Below, in pieces: positions 42,898 to 51,478 of a stretch of 64,000 nucleotides of DNA (position 1 is the first letter of the stretch; the number at the start of each line of letters is the position of its first letter). The notes under the pieces were generated by a model. That model made no database searches and was not told the DNA's origin. It was given only the letters and a program-made list of their open reading frames with translations. The stretch covers positions 49,973-113,972 of the forward strand of contig QPMI01000589.1 of NCBI GenBank assembly GCA_004431415.1. The letters are read 5' to 3'. The DNA is from Cyanophora paradoxa (Eukaryota; Glaucocystophyceae; Cyanophorales; Cyanophoraceae). The translations under genes were made by a program, and so were the position numbers.

Positions 42898-45851
42898 TCA
42901 CCCCATGTACTTTTCGAGCAGGTACTGAATCACCCGCCACGACTGCTGCGCAAGCTTGGCCTTCTCATTGTCCGATGCATCGAGTTTAGGGGCCCGCTCG
43001 TCCAGACTCTGCAGCACCGCGTAAGCCTCCCGGCCCTCCGGTGATGCGAGCGCCGCGTAGGCTTCGTCCGACCAAAGCATACAGCTGTCGCCGGCCAGCT
43101 TCTCGTACCCCGGCCCAAAAAGTCGCTTGAAAAGCTCCGCAACCTTCGAGACCCTGTGGTACTCAGTAGACGAGGCGATCTCGGCCATGTCGCCGCCGCG
43201 CTTCAGCACAAGGATGATCCGCGACATCAGCGGGATCGAGTAGAATGACTTCCACAGCCAGGCCACGTCGCTCTCGGTCAGCGCGCTTGCGTCCTTGGCC
43301 AGGAACGCAGCGGTCGCTAGGCGCGCGAGTGCAGCAACCTTCTCCACGTCGACCTTAGCAAGCGAATCGCGCGAATGCCACCAGGAGTCCAGCAGCATGT
43401 ACAGTTCGGTGATGTCCAGGGCGGAGACTCGAGTACGTACTTGATCTCGCGCTGCCGCTGCTCCTTCTCCTCTTTCGGCCCCTTGTTTCCCTGATCCTCC
43501 GTGACCCGCACGTTCATCACGGCGCAGGTCGACAGCAGCCGCAGCCGCGCGGCCACGGCGAGGCGCCGCGTCGGCATGCCGGCCCGCCGACTCCCGTGAT
43601 GGCTCGCCTTCAAGTCCAGATAGCGCTGCGTGTCTGCAGTGCTAGCTCTCTCATCATCGCTCTCACGCCAGTGCGCGGTCGCCTCGCCCACGCTGACGGA
43701 GGGCGCGGACGCGCGGCTCTTGCGCACGGCGACGAGCAGGTGCTCTCCGCCGGGCGGCTCGCCGCGCCTGCGCAGCTTTCTCACTCGGAACAGCAGCTGC
43801 ACGATGTCGTCGGCCTCTAGCTGCGCGGGTTCGGCCTGGAAAACGCCGTAGATCTTGTCAAAGTGCGCTTCCGGAAAGTCCACGCCCGCCCCGAGCGCGG
43901 ACGTCGCGATGAGCACGTCGCAGGCCTTGTACGCGCCCTCCTCCGAGACGTCGATCGACACTACGCGGACCGGGCCCTCGTTCGTGAAGCGCACGCTCTT
44001 CTCCTTCGCCTGCCCAACGATGAGCCCAATTGTGAACGGTGCGCCGCTGCCGTCCTCGGGCCCTGCCTCGAGCTGAGTCACGTACTGAGCGCCGCCCAGG
44101 CTGAGCTGCTCCAGCGCCTGCTTCGAAATCTTGTCTGCTAGCTCATTCGCCTTGGCCGGCGTCTCCGCGATGATCATGGCCCGCGAGCGCCCAGGTCGGC
44201 ACTGCACCATGATGTCCTTCTCGACGTGCGCCGGGCTGTCTGACACGCGCATCTTCCAGTCGCAGGTCCGGCGCGAGTTGTGCAGGAGCCCAAGGCGCGC
44301 CCCGCGCTCCAGCGCGGACTCCGCGAGGTACGCGAGATCGACCGGCCGGACGAAGCCGTCCATCGCCACGATGCGCGAGGCCTTCATCACGTTTCGCATT
44401 AGCTGCACGCAGCGCGCGTTTCGGGGCATTGACCGCACGCCCATGTGCAGGCCGGCGGGTTCGAGGGTGCCGCTCGAAGTGAGGTGCTTCGTGAGGGAGG
44501 AGAGCTCGTCCAGCACGATCATCAGCGGCGCAGTCGACCAGCCCGCCCAGTCCTCAAGTACCTTGTGCAGCGAGTCGATCGTGATGACGACGCACCTGCA
44601 CTTCGGATGGCGGTAGCCCCACTTGCCGTGCGTCCCATTTGAGCTCTCCGGCGGCTTCTGAATGTCCATGTACAGCACGGCGTCCTCAGGCAGGCCCACG
44701 TCATCCAGGCGGCGCTTCAGGTCGCGGGAGAAGGCGCGGCGGCAGGTCAAGAGGATCACGCGCCAGCCCCCCTCGAGGGCTGGCTTCAGGTACGTCTCGA
44801 TGAGGGCCTGCGTCTTCCCCGTGTTGAGGCCCGAGCAGATGACGTCGACCTGGGCGGCCCCCGGCTCCAGCGGACCGAACGTGGAGGTGAGCAGCCCTGG
44901 ATCGCGCGTCAGGTAGTCCGTATCCACGACCTTCACGCAGTGCGGTGTCAGGCCCGTCGATTCGAGTGCGATCAGGAGCGACGGGAGGGCCACGTCGAGC
45001 GCCACGGGCTGGGACGGGTCCGTCACGTAAGACGCCGCCGTCTCGCTGCAGCTCCCGTCTCCAGCTCCCCCTCCTGCTCCACCTCGACACCGTGCGCCCG
45101 AATCGCGATTCTGAGGGCCGGCGATCCTGGCTGATCGCTCATCTTCAGGGTGATTGTTCCGTCGGGCTCGACTGCAATGTCTTGAACGCGGCGGGGGTCA
45201 TTCAGGCTGATCTCAGTGCGCAACGCCGCCCCCGCCCGCCAGATCTCGTCCCTCACCAGCTTGTTCTCGCGCAGGAGGCTCAGGAACCGATCGAAGTCCG
45301 GGAGCGGAGCCTGGGCGTCGCCCGTCAAGCTCAGCGGGGGGTGGGGCGGCTCCTTGCGGGGGAGGAGCTCCTGGCGCCGCAGTCCCGAGCAAGCCCCCCG
45401 AGCTGCGGCGCCCTGCGGCCCCTGCGCCACCCCTGCGCCGATCCCTGCGTCGGCCCTGCAGGACGTAGGCTCCTGTGTCGTCCCCCCGAGCTCCAGGCCG
45501 CTAGATGTCCCAGCAGCCAGGTCGCAAAGGCGCAGGCCTCCGGGCTCTGCAGGACGTAGGCAGCCTTGAGCCCGTTGTGCGATGTTCGAGAGAAAGTGAG
45601 GCCTCCGAAGCTCTCCGCGCATGCACGGGCGGCCGCGGTGCTCGTCTCGTCTTCCGCGTCGGAGAAGTGCTTGGACATGATGTGCGGCGGGTGAAAGATA
45701 CAGAAGACCATTCCGAGATCAGCGCTGCAGACCTTCTGGACGCAGACGAGGGGAAGCGAGTGAAGAAAAGCTCTTCTTGCGGGCTCAGGTCCACGGGAGT
45801 TACCCCCGGCAGACGGGAGAGTAGACTGTCGGAGCACGTCGAGGTGGCCAT
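42898..45851 (-). CDS. OBP/UL9-like SF2 helicase, large, several frameshifts
   Basis: The longest open block (45,026-43,317) shows an SF2 helicase of the herpesvirus origin-binding-protein type. Walker A is CSGLNTGKTQAL, Walker B LMIVLDELSSL, motif V SALGAGVDFPEAHFDKIYGV and motif VI DDIVQLLFRVRKLRRRG. The C-terminal part continues in another frame to the stop at 42898 (SLAKVDVEKVAALARLATAA, SFYSIPLMSRIILVLKRGG). Upstream, coding runs back through two more frame changes to the ATG at 45851 (MATSTCSDSLLSRLPG), the only start with a viral box. Four shifts (near 45,755, 45,520, 45,055 and 43,425) are all of the -1 sense in short G/C runs. The intact product would be about 985 residues. In relatives such helicases act with a primase; the N-terminal ~270 residues here are unrecognised. 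Confidence 0.75.
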
Positions 45852-45885
45852 GCTCTCGGGTTAGGCCTGCTGTTTCGTGTTAGGC

Positions 45886-45899
45886 TTGGAAAATTTTCA
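45886..45899 (-). promoter_or_regulatory. Viral box upstream of the helicase gene
   Basis: On the coding strand TGAAAATTTTCCAA lies about 35 bases before the ATG at 45851. It supports the view that the four frame fragments downstream are one gene starting there. Confidence 0.6.
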
Positions 45900-47049
45900 G
45901 TGGCACCGGCCGGAAACTGCACACCTTGAGAACTCGAACTCGAACTCCAAGGCTCGGTGAATTGGCGCTAGCTGCACTGTCGACGTCGACTGTCGGACCG
46001 TCGACGTCGGACTTCGGATGTCTCGTCTTCTGTCCCAGGTCTTTGGAATCTTAATATAAATTTTCCAGGGACCCGGGACACTCTGGTCTGACGACGCTGC
46101 AGCTCGAAGCGCTCAACTGGGTCCGGTTGACGGCACACAGGCTATCAGGGTGCCAGGCCTAGCCTAGTACGTAGGCTGACCGTCGGACCAGTACTGGCGG
46201 TTCAGTTGAAGCCGAGTACTACTAGCGCTAGCTATAGCGCCAGCGCTAGCTGTAGGCTAGTACTAGTACTAGATCGAGAGACGGTACGGCGCGCCACAGC
46301 TAGCGAGCTCGCGCTCGCTCGCCTTTGCGCTGAAGCTTAGAAAATTTTGGGCTCACGCGGTCGTTCCACGTGTTCTGTCCGGACAACCTGTACCCCAGCT
46401 GTCCAGCCAAGTAGTCAGAGCTCTCCAATCCTGCGGCGCTTGGGCCCCGTGCTTCTCAGAGCACTTGATGGAGGCCAGCGTGTGCGTTCTGTGCTCTCGG
46501 GGAGCCGCCGCTTCGTTCCCGCCGATGCAGAAGTGCGTCTCGGTCGGCGACCCCTCTCTCCGCGGAGCGGCTAGCTGGAGAGCTCTCCCGATGCCGCGCG
46601 CTTACACTGCGGTGCGCAGGCTCGGTTGCTGTGGCCGGCAACCTTCGAGAGCTCGATGGCACCCAAGCTGAACCACCTCGCCGCATCGCGGAGGTGCTGG
46701 CTCCCTCTTTCGCAGCTCTTTCGCTTACACTTACACTTTCGCTAGACCGTGCCGCACAGCCTCGCGCTCATTTCCCCCACGTTCGCAGAACTTCGGCGTC
46801 GGCGCAGGTTCCGGGATCTGCGACCGCGCCTCCCGCAGCTCGAGCCGGCGTCTGCGGCGACCCGCGCATGCATCTAGATCCTATTCTGAAACCCGTGCGT
46901 CGATCCGGGGTCCCGGGCTCGCGTTCCTGCGCCTCCCGGACCCTCACACTGCTCCTGTTTGCATCCTAGCTAAGACCTTCCTCGCCCGCAGCCGGTCTCG
47001 TCCTCGGCACATTGTGAGCGGCATCAGTGGAGCTGGAGTTCCGCACTTT
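45900..47049. other. Long non-coding stretch inside the viral element
   Basis: Apart from palindrome copy 5 and a CTAG/GCGC-rich self-complementary patch (about 46,222-46,272), nothing convincing is seen. CTTAGAAAATTTTGGG at about 46,335-46,350 is an orphan viral box. The open frames between 46,347 and 46,970 have no family features and conflict with one another. Confidence 0.45.
46031..46080. repeat. 50-bp palindromic repeat, copy 5
   Basis: Full-length copy upstream of the helicase gene, apparently identical to copy 2. Copies therefore flank the helicase gene on both sides. Confidence 0.85.
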
Positions 47050-48119
47050 ATGCAGGCCCGTGCGCCCTTTCCCGCCCCGCCCCGCCCAGCCCCGCCCCGC
47101 CTCGCGTGCGCTATAGCTAGCTAACCCTGTCGCGCGCGCCGCAGAGGGTTCGTAGCCGGAGGGCTCGCAGGCCGCGGCCCGGACACCTCCGCCGCCGTCG
47201 GCGCCGACATCGAGAACGGCCGGCTGGACGAGACCCTCGCCGGCTTCGGCTCCTCGTGCCGCCCCTACTCCTACAAGCTCGGCGGCGTCTGGCAGACCTA
47301 CATCCGCGGCATCGTCCCCAAGGCCCCGCTCTCCCTCGGCGAGAGCCAGCCGGCGCTGGAGGCGATCGCGATCCCCGTCGCCCAGTTCAAGGACCCGGCG
47401 CCCGACGTCGGGCCCTTCCTCGTCAAGCCCCACACCAAGGGCAAGGGCAAGCGCACCCGCAACTCGGCGCCGGCCTTCCTCCCGCCCCAGCCCCCCGCCA
47501 CGGCCCCCCAGCAGCGCCCCGGCCAGCAGCGCATCGACGAGATGCTGCCGCGCCAGGTCCGGCCCCGCGTACCCCCCGCCTTCCCTGTACCTCCCTCCCC
47601 CTCGCCCCGTTCCTGATCCAAGGGCAGGGTACCCCGACGAACGGCGGCGCGGGCCCGAGCGGCTACGGGAGCTCGGCCTCCTCCGCGAGCGCCGACGGCC
47701 CCAGCCCCCTCCCCGGCCCCGGCGCCGTCCTCACCGCGATCCAGGGCTTCGGGGCCCAGCAGGAGGCCGAGCGGCGGGCGCTGGCGGCGCGCCAGGCGCG
47801 CGAGGCGGAGGAGCGGCGCCAGGCCCTCTGGGCCCAGCGCCTGCAGGCCACCATCGCCTTCCGCGCCGAGCTGGACTCCGGCTTCCGCGCCGGCCAGATC
47901 GCCGGGGCGGAGGCCTCGGAGCGCTGGCGGGCGTTCGAGGCGGAGTCGGCGGGGCTGGCGAAGGGCCTCGGCTACAGCTACCGGCGCGTGCCCGTGCTCA
48001 AGGACTACGCGTCGGCCGCGGCGCGGGAGGCCTCGCGGGCGGAGATCGACGCGGCGGAGGAGCAGGCGGCGCGCGAGGAGGCCGAGGACAACGCGCGCTT
48101 CCGGCACCTGCACCACTGA
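47050..48119 (+). CDS. Unknown protein with a spliceosomal-type intron
   Basis: Two coding blocks join in phase across an intron at 47557-47627 (71 bases, GTCCGGCCCC...GGGCAG, with GTACCCC inside). The first block reads GRLDETLAGFGSSCRPYSYK, LGGVWQTYIRGIVPKAPLSL, PDVGPFLVKPHTKGKGKRTR and QQRIDEMLPRQ. The second is GTPTNGGAGPSGYGSSASS, then a long charged helix (QQEAERRALAARQAREAEER, RAELDSGFRAGQIAGAEASE, AEEQAAREEAEDNARFRHLH) to the stop at 48119. A second upstream intron (about 47,061-47,146), reaching back to an ATG at 47050, is possible but weaker. No viral box precedes it. It is either a viral gene that gained host-type introns or a host-derived gene. Function unknown. Confidence 0.5.
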
Positions 48120-48168
48120 GGCCCCGAGGCGGTATTTTTTCTCAACCCTCCCTCAATTCGGTCCCGCG

Positions 48169-48357
48169 ATGGCCTTCGAAGCTTATCCTGCCCATTACTC
48201 GCTAGGAGCGCTGGCCGCGACCCTCACCTGGCTCCTCGGCGGCACCCCCACGGCCTCGGCGGTCATAGGCGTGGGCTTCGGCTACGCCGCCAAGTCCCTC
48301 TACGCCCCCGGCGGCGCCTCGCAGGCGGCGGCCGGCATGCGCCCCGCCGGGCGCTAA
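48169..48357 (+). CDS. Small membrane protein (62 aa)
   Basis: Starts at the ATG at 48169, with TTTTTTCTCAACCC about 25-38 bases upstream, nearly the same as the capsid gene box. Residues 11-47 are mostly hydrophobic (LGALAATLTWLLGGTPTASA, VIGVGFGYAAKSLYA), enough for one or two membrane spans, with a short basic end. First of a run of small membrane proteins; a virion-membrane role is inferred. Confidence 0.65.
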   Translation: MAFEAYPAHYSLGALAATLTWLLGGTPTASAVIGVGFGYAAKSLYAPGGASQAAAGMRPAGR

Positions 48358-48451
48358 CTTTTCAAAGTTCATTCTCCCCTCCCCTTTTCCGAGTTCCGAG
48401 TCCGTTGGCGTTCCCTTTTAAATTTTCTTCATTCTCGTTACACGTTCGAAG

Positions 48452-48931
48452 ATGTCGAGCGCGGTAGAGAAGCTGCTGTGCACCGTGTTCAAATCGGATT
48501 CGCGATGCAGCAAGATCGGCGAGGCGGCGAGGGCTAAGGGCGGGGCGGCGGCGGAGGGGCCCAGGGTGAAGGCGGCGGATCCCGCGCCGCCGTCGCTGAA
48601 AACGATCAAGGGGGCGGGCAAGGGCAGGAGCGTGGGGGCGCTGCCCCTCGTGGCGATCGCGCCGGGGCAGAGGGAGGCGGCGCACGCGGCGACGGCGGCG
48701 CTGGCCGCGCGGCGCCAGGCGGAGGCCTACCCGTGCCTGGGCCGGGGGCTGCACCCGCCGGCCGACCGCCCCTACGCCGTGAGCGCCTACTTCGACGAGG
48801 CCAACCGGCTGAGCTGCCAGGAGCTGTGCGACAACCGCATGCGGCGCGCCGTGGACGGGCACCTGCCGCTGCTGGTGGCGCTGGGCGGCTCGCTCCTGAT
48901 GGTCTGGTACCTGCGCGGCCTGGTCATTTAG
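48452..48931 (+). CDS. Small tail-anchored protein (159 aa)
   Basis: Starts at the ATG at 48452 behind TTTTAAATTTTCTTC. The N-terminal two-thirds is basic and Ala-rich (KTIKGAGKGRSVGALPL). The middle has AYPCLGRGLHPPADRPYAVS and CQELCDNRMRRAVDG with three Cys. The C-terminus is one clear membrane span, LPLLVALGGSLLMVWYLRGL, directly before the stop, as in tail-anchored proteins. Family unknown. Confidence 0.7.
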   Translation: MSSAVEKLLCTVFKSDSRCSKIGEAARAKGGAAAEGPRVKAADPAPPSLKTIKGAGKGRSVGALPLVAIAPGQREAAHAATAALAARRQAEAYPCLGRGLHPPADRPYAVSAYFDEANRLSCQELCDNRMRRAVDGHLPLLVALGGSLLMVWYLRGLVI

Positions 48932-48957
48932 ATAGTTTTTCGAAGTCTAGGTCAAAG

Positions 48958-49359
48958 ATGGGCTGGGTGGACGCCGTGCTGACCAAGGTCTTCGGACCGA
49001 AGAGCGCGCAGCCGCCGCCGAGCTTCAACCTGGCCGCGGCGATCAGCACGACGATCGAGCGCAAGAACAACGAGCTCATCCTAAAGAACGACGGCAAGCT
49101 TCCCTGGGCCGACGTGGCCGCGGGCGCACTCGGCAGCACGCTGACGGGAATCGATCGGACGGGCGCCGCGGGCGTGAAGGTCGGGCAGGCGGTTGCGGCC
49201 GTGCCGGAGCTTGCGATGAAGGGCTGGCACTACGCCAAGATCGCCGCCGGCGTCGCCGCCGTGCTCCTTGCGATCTGGCTCGCGTGGCAGCTGCGCGGCG
49301 CCTACCAGGGCGCGCGCCTGCAGAGCGCCCAGCTCGACTATTTTCTAAAGGCTAGGTAA
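48958..49359 (+). CDS. Small membrane protein (133 aa)
   Basis: Starts at the ATG at 48958, behind TAGTTTTTCGAAG. The N-terminal part is soluble (MGWVDAVLTKVFGPKSAQPP, FNLAAAISTTIERKNNELIL). One membrane span lies near the C-terminus (AKIAAGVAAVLLAIWLAWQL), followed by a short basic tail ending LDYFLKAR. Codons for that tail contain CTATTTTCTAAAGG, the box of the next gene. Family unknown. Confidence 0.7.
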   Translation: MGWVDAVLTKVFGPKSAQPPPSFNLAAAISTTIERKNNELILKNDGKLPWADVAAGALGSTLTGIDRTGAAGVKVGQAVAAVPELAMKGWHYAKIAAGVAAVLLAIWLAWQLRGAYQGARLQSAQLDYFLKAR

Positions 49360-49371
49360 AGCGAGCGAACC

Positions 49372-49746
49372 ATGCGCGGCGGCTCTTCCCCCCGTGTTTC
49401 CTTCGCTGAGAACCCGGTGGCGAACGCAGTCGCCCCTACCCCCCTGGAGCCCGGAGTGAAGCTGGAGCGTGCGAACGCAGTCTCCACCAAGAAGGCCAAG
49501 CGCGCGCTGGCGCTGGAGGTCCCGGTCGCGGAGGATACGGAGAAGGTTGCATTCAACAAGCGCAAGACGTACAAGGCGATACGCGAGGGACAGCTGCTGC
49601 CCACGGACTCGGTTCCCGGGCTGCCGGGCACCACGGCCGGCGAGCTCCTAGTGCGCAACCTGCGCCTGCAGTACGTCTCCCGCCTCCGCCGCTCCAAGGC
49701 CAAGAAGGCGCGCCTGGACTCGGGCGATAGCAGCTCTAGCTCGTAG
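49372..49746 (+). CDS. Basic small protein (124 aa)
   Basis: Starts at the ATG at 49372, 12 bases after the previous stop; its box (ATTTTCTAAAG) lies inside the previous gene. Lys/Arg-rich with patches KKAKRALAL, NKRKTYKAIREGQLLPTDS and RLRRSKAKKARLDSGD, ending in a Ser run. No membrane span. The composition suggests DNA or RNA binding, or a core protein. Family unknown. Confidence 0.6.
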   Translation: MRGGSSPRVSFAENPVANAVAPTPLEPGVKLERANAVSTKKAKRALALEVPVAEDTEKVAFNKRKTYKAIREGQLLPTDSVPGLPGTTAGELLVRNLRLQYVSRLRRSKAKKARLDSGDSSSSS

Positions 49747-49773
49747 GGCTCTGTACTGTTGTATTCAATGCCT

Positions 49774-50058
49774 TTACCAGTTCCTGTTCCTATCCCAGAG
49801 CACGACTCGGGTGAAGGGCACGGTCATAGCGAACATGAACTCGGCGAACTTTGCAAAGTTCATCAGGGTTCCCAGGCGGGGATCCTCCCAGTAGATCGCC
49901 TCGCGCAGCGCCTCGTAGACGCGCATGAGGGAGCGCTCGTTCTCCGTCGCGAAGGCGTCGCCGGGCTCGTCGGGGTCGGGATCCGTGAGCTCGGAGTACT
50001 CGTCCGAGCTGCCCGCGCTCTCGGCACCTGCGGCGGGGTCGGGCGAGGGGTCGGGCAT
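49774..50058 (-). CDS. Small acidic-to-hydrophobic protein (94 aa)
   Basis: Starts at the ATG at 50058 behind GTGATTTTCTGGTCC. The N-terminal half is strongly acidic (SSDEYSELTDPDPDEPGDAF). The C-terminal half is amphipathic to hydrophobic (MNFAKFAEFMFAMTVPFTRV), with Trp at the end. Convergent with the basic gene 49,372-49,746. Family unknown. Confidence 0.6.
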   Translation of the reverse strand: MPDPSPDPAAGAESAGSSDEYSELTDPDPDEPGDAFATENERSLMRVYEALREAIYWEDPRLGTLMNFAKFAEFMFAMTVPFTRVVLWDRNRNW

Positions 50059-50106
50059 TCTTTGCTGGTAGAAGGGTTAGAAGAGGGACCAGAAAATCAC
50101 TAGCAA

Positions 50107-50448
50107 TCACGGGCGCCGGAACTCCATCGAGTCGCCGCGCCAGTACTTGTTGCCGGAGGCGAGCAGCTTCATCGGCTCGCCCGTCGAATCGTGCTTCCAG
50201 GCCTCGCCGTCCCAGAGGGCCGTGCCGCCGTCCTCTAGCTTGAGGCGGTGGCCCGGCTCGAGCCGGTTGCCGTCGAGCATGCGGCCGGCCATGAGCGCCA
50301 GGTCCCACTCGGTGAGGTTGCGCTGCTCTGCGGGGGTGAGGCCGCGCTCGACGCGCTCGGGCTGGCGCGCCTCGCGCTCCATGCGGCTGAGGCCCACCAG
50401 GAAGAAGATGGGCAGCGCAAAGGCCATGAGATCTAGCAGGGCCTCCAT
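50107..50448 (-). CDS. Small membrane protein with N-terminal span (113 aa)
   Basis: Starts at the ATG at 50448 behind CCTTTTCTAAG. Residues 2-19 (EALLDLMAFALPIFFLVGL) form a membrane span or signal anchor. The rest is soluble: TPAEQRNLTEWDLALMAGRM, then GTALWDGEAWKHDSTGEPM, a pattern of short Trp-containing strands. Family unknown. Confidence 0.65.
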   Translation of the reverse strand: MEALLDLMAFALPIFFLVGLSRMEREARQPERVERGLTPAEQRNLTEWDLALMAGRMLDGNRLEPGHRLKLEDGGTALWDGEAWKHDSTGEPMKLLASGNKYWRGDSMEFRRP

Positions 50449-50459
50449 TGAGGAGGGAC

Positions 50460-50747
50460 TTAGAAAAGGTTCCGGACCAGGCCCGAGAGCTGCGGGCCCA
50501 GGCGCCGGGCGGCGTAGTAGAGCGCGGCCGCCGCCGCCGCAAGGATCAGAAGGCGCGGCGGGCCGCGCGCCGGCTCCTCCAGGGTCAGGTCCACGGTCTC
50601 CGGCCCGCGCGCCGGAGCCGCCAGGATCTCGGGCTCGGAGCAGAGGGACTTGGGCCCGCGGCGGCGGCGCTGCTTGGGCGCCGAGGCGGCGGCGGTGAGA
50701 AGGTCCTCAGGCTCCTGCTTGATACCTGCGCAATCGGTGAAGTCCAT
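50460..50747 (-). CDS. Small membrane protein with SUMO-type motifs (95 aa)
   Basis: Starts at the ATG at 50747 (MDFTDCAGIKQEPEDLL), chosen because CAATTTTCCAAGG lies 15-30 bases upstream. IKQEPED fits the extended SUMO-acceptor pattern (hydrophobic-K-x-E-P/acidic). ETVDLTLEE fits a SUMO-interacting motif. Between them is a basic patch (PKQRRRRGPK). The C-terminus has one membrane span (LLILAAAAAALYYAARRL). SUMO involvement is inferred from short motifs only. Confidence 0.6.
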   Translation of the reverse strand: MDFTDCAGIKQEPEDLLTAAASAPKQRRRRGPKSLCSEPEILAAPARGPETVDLTLEEPARGPPRLLILAAAAAALYYAARRLGPQLSGLVRNLF

Positions 50748-50815
50748 GCTTGCTGGGTACCTTGGAAAATTGTGGGAGGCGTCCGGAGTGTGCGAACGTA
50801 GCTCCAATGGGATTT

Positions 50816-50899
50816 GCGTCATTTACGTCCGCGTCATTTACGTCACGGAGTTTGCCGGCGACTCGGGACTCGGGCCCAACTTCTCCCGGTAAGTTCGAG
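50816..50899 (+). repeat. CGTCATTTACGTCA iteron block, copy A
   Basis: Two GCGTCATTTACGTC units followed by a shared tail (CGGAGTTTGCCGGCGACTCG...CCCGGTAAGTTCGAGACTTG). Same orientation as copy B. Confidence 0.85.
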
Positions 50900-51024
50900 A
50901 CTTGAACTCGGCGGGGGTACCCCCCGGTGTCCTAGTGTCCTAGTGTCCTAGTGCTACTAGCTAGGTGGTATCGATATCTAGCTAGCTAGCGCTAGCGCTT
51001 GCTTAATTAATTAACCTGAAGGGT

Positions 51025-51107
51025 CGCGTCATTTACGTCAGCGTCATTTACGTCACGGAGTTTGCCGGCGACTCGGGACTCGGGCCCAACTTCTCCCGGT
51101 AAGTTCG
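51025..51107 (+). repeat. CGTCATTTACGTCA iteron block, copy B
   Basis: GCGTCATTTACGTCA twice in tandem, then the same tail as copy A as far as GGTAAGTTCG. Faces copy C. Confidence 0.85.
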
Positions 51108-51302
51108 TCACGACCAGTAGCTACTAGTACCGCTAGTACTACGTAGTACTACTTAGTACTACTTGGTACTACTTAGTACTACTAGCTTAGTACTAGTAGC
51201 CACCGATACTGGTACAGCTTTTATAGATTTAAGCATTCATTCAATGTGAATAACGATAATAGTAATAATAATAACGATAAGTAATAGGGATACCCTATTT
51301 TT

Positions 51303-51398
51303 CCAAGTCTCGAACTTACCGGGAGAAGTTGGGCCCGAGTCCCGAGTCGCCGGCAAACTCCGTGACGTAAATGACGCTGACGTAAATGACGCGACCCT
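51303..51398 (-). repeat. CGTCATTTACGTCA iteron block, copy C (inverted)
   Basis: Reverse complement of copies A and B, and the most complete one. It holds both the CAAGTCTCGAACTTACC end shared with A and the GCGACCCTTC end shared with B. Confidence 0.85.
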
Positions 51399-51478
51399 TC
51401 GGTAACCTCCGCAACCCTTCAGGTAAATGTCAGGTAACTTCAGTTGAGTTAATTAAGCAAGCGCTAGCTAGCTAGATA

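Noticed and set aside
43596-45569. Plus-strand frames opposite the helicase
   Set aside because: The minus strand carries Walker A/B and motifs V/VI in order; the plus frames are shadows.
46347-46969. Three overlapping plus-strand open frames as viral genes
   Set aside because: No box at the right distance, no recognisable domain, mutual overlap and odd composition.
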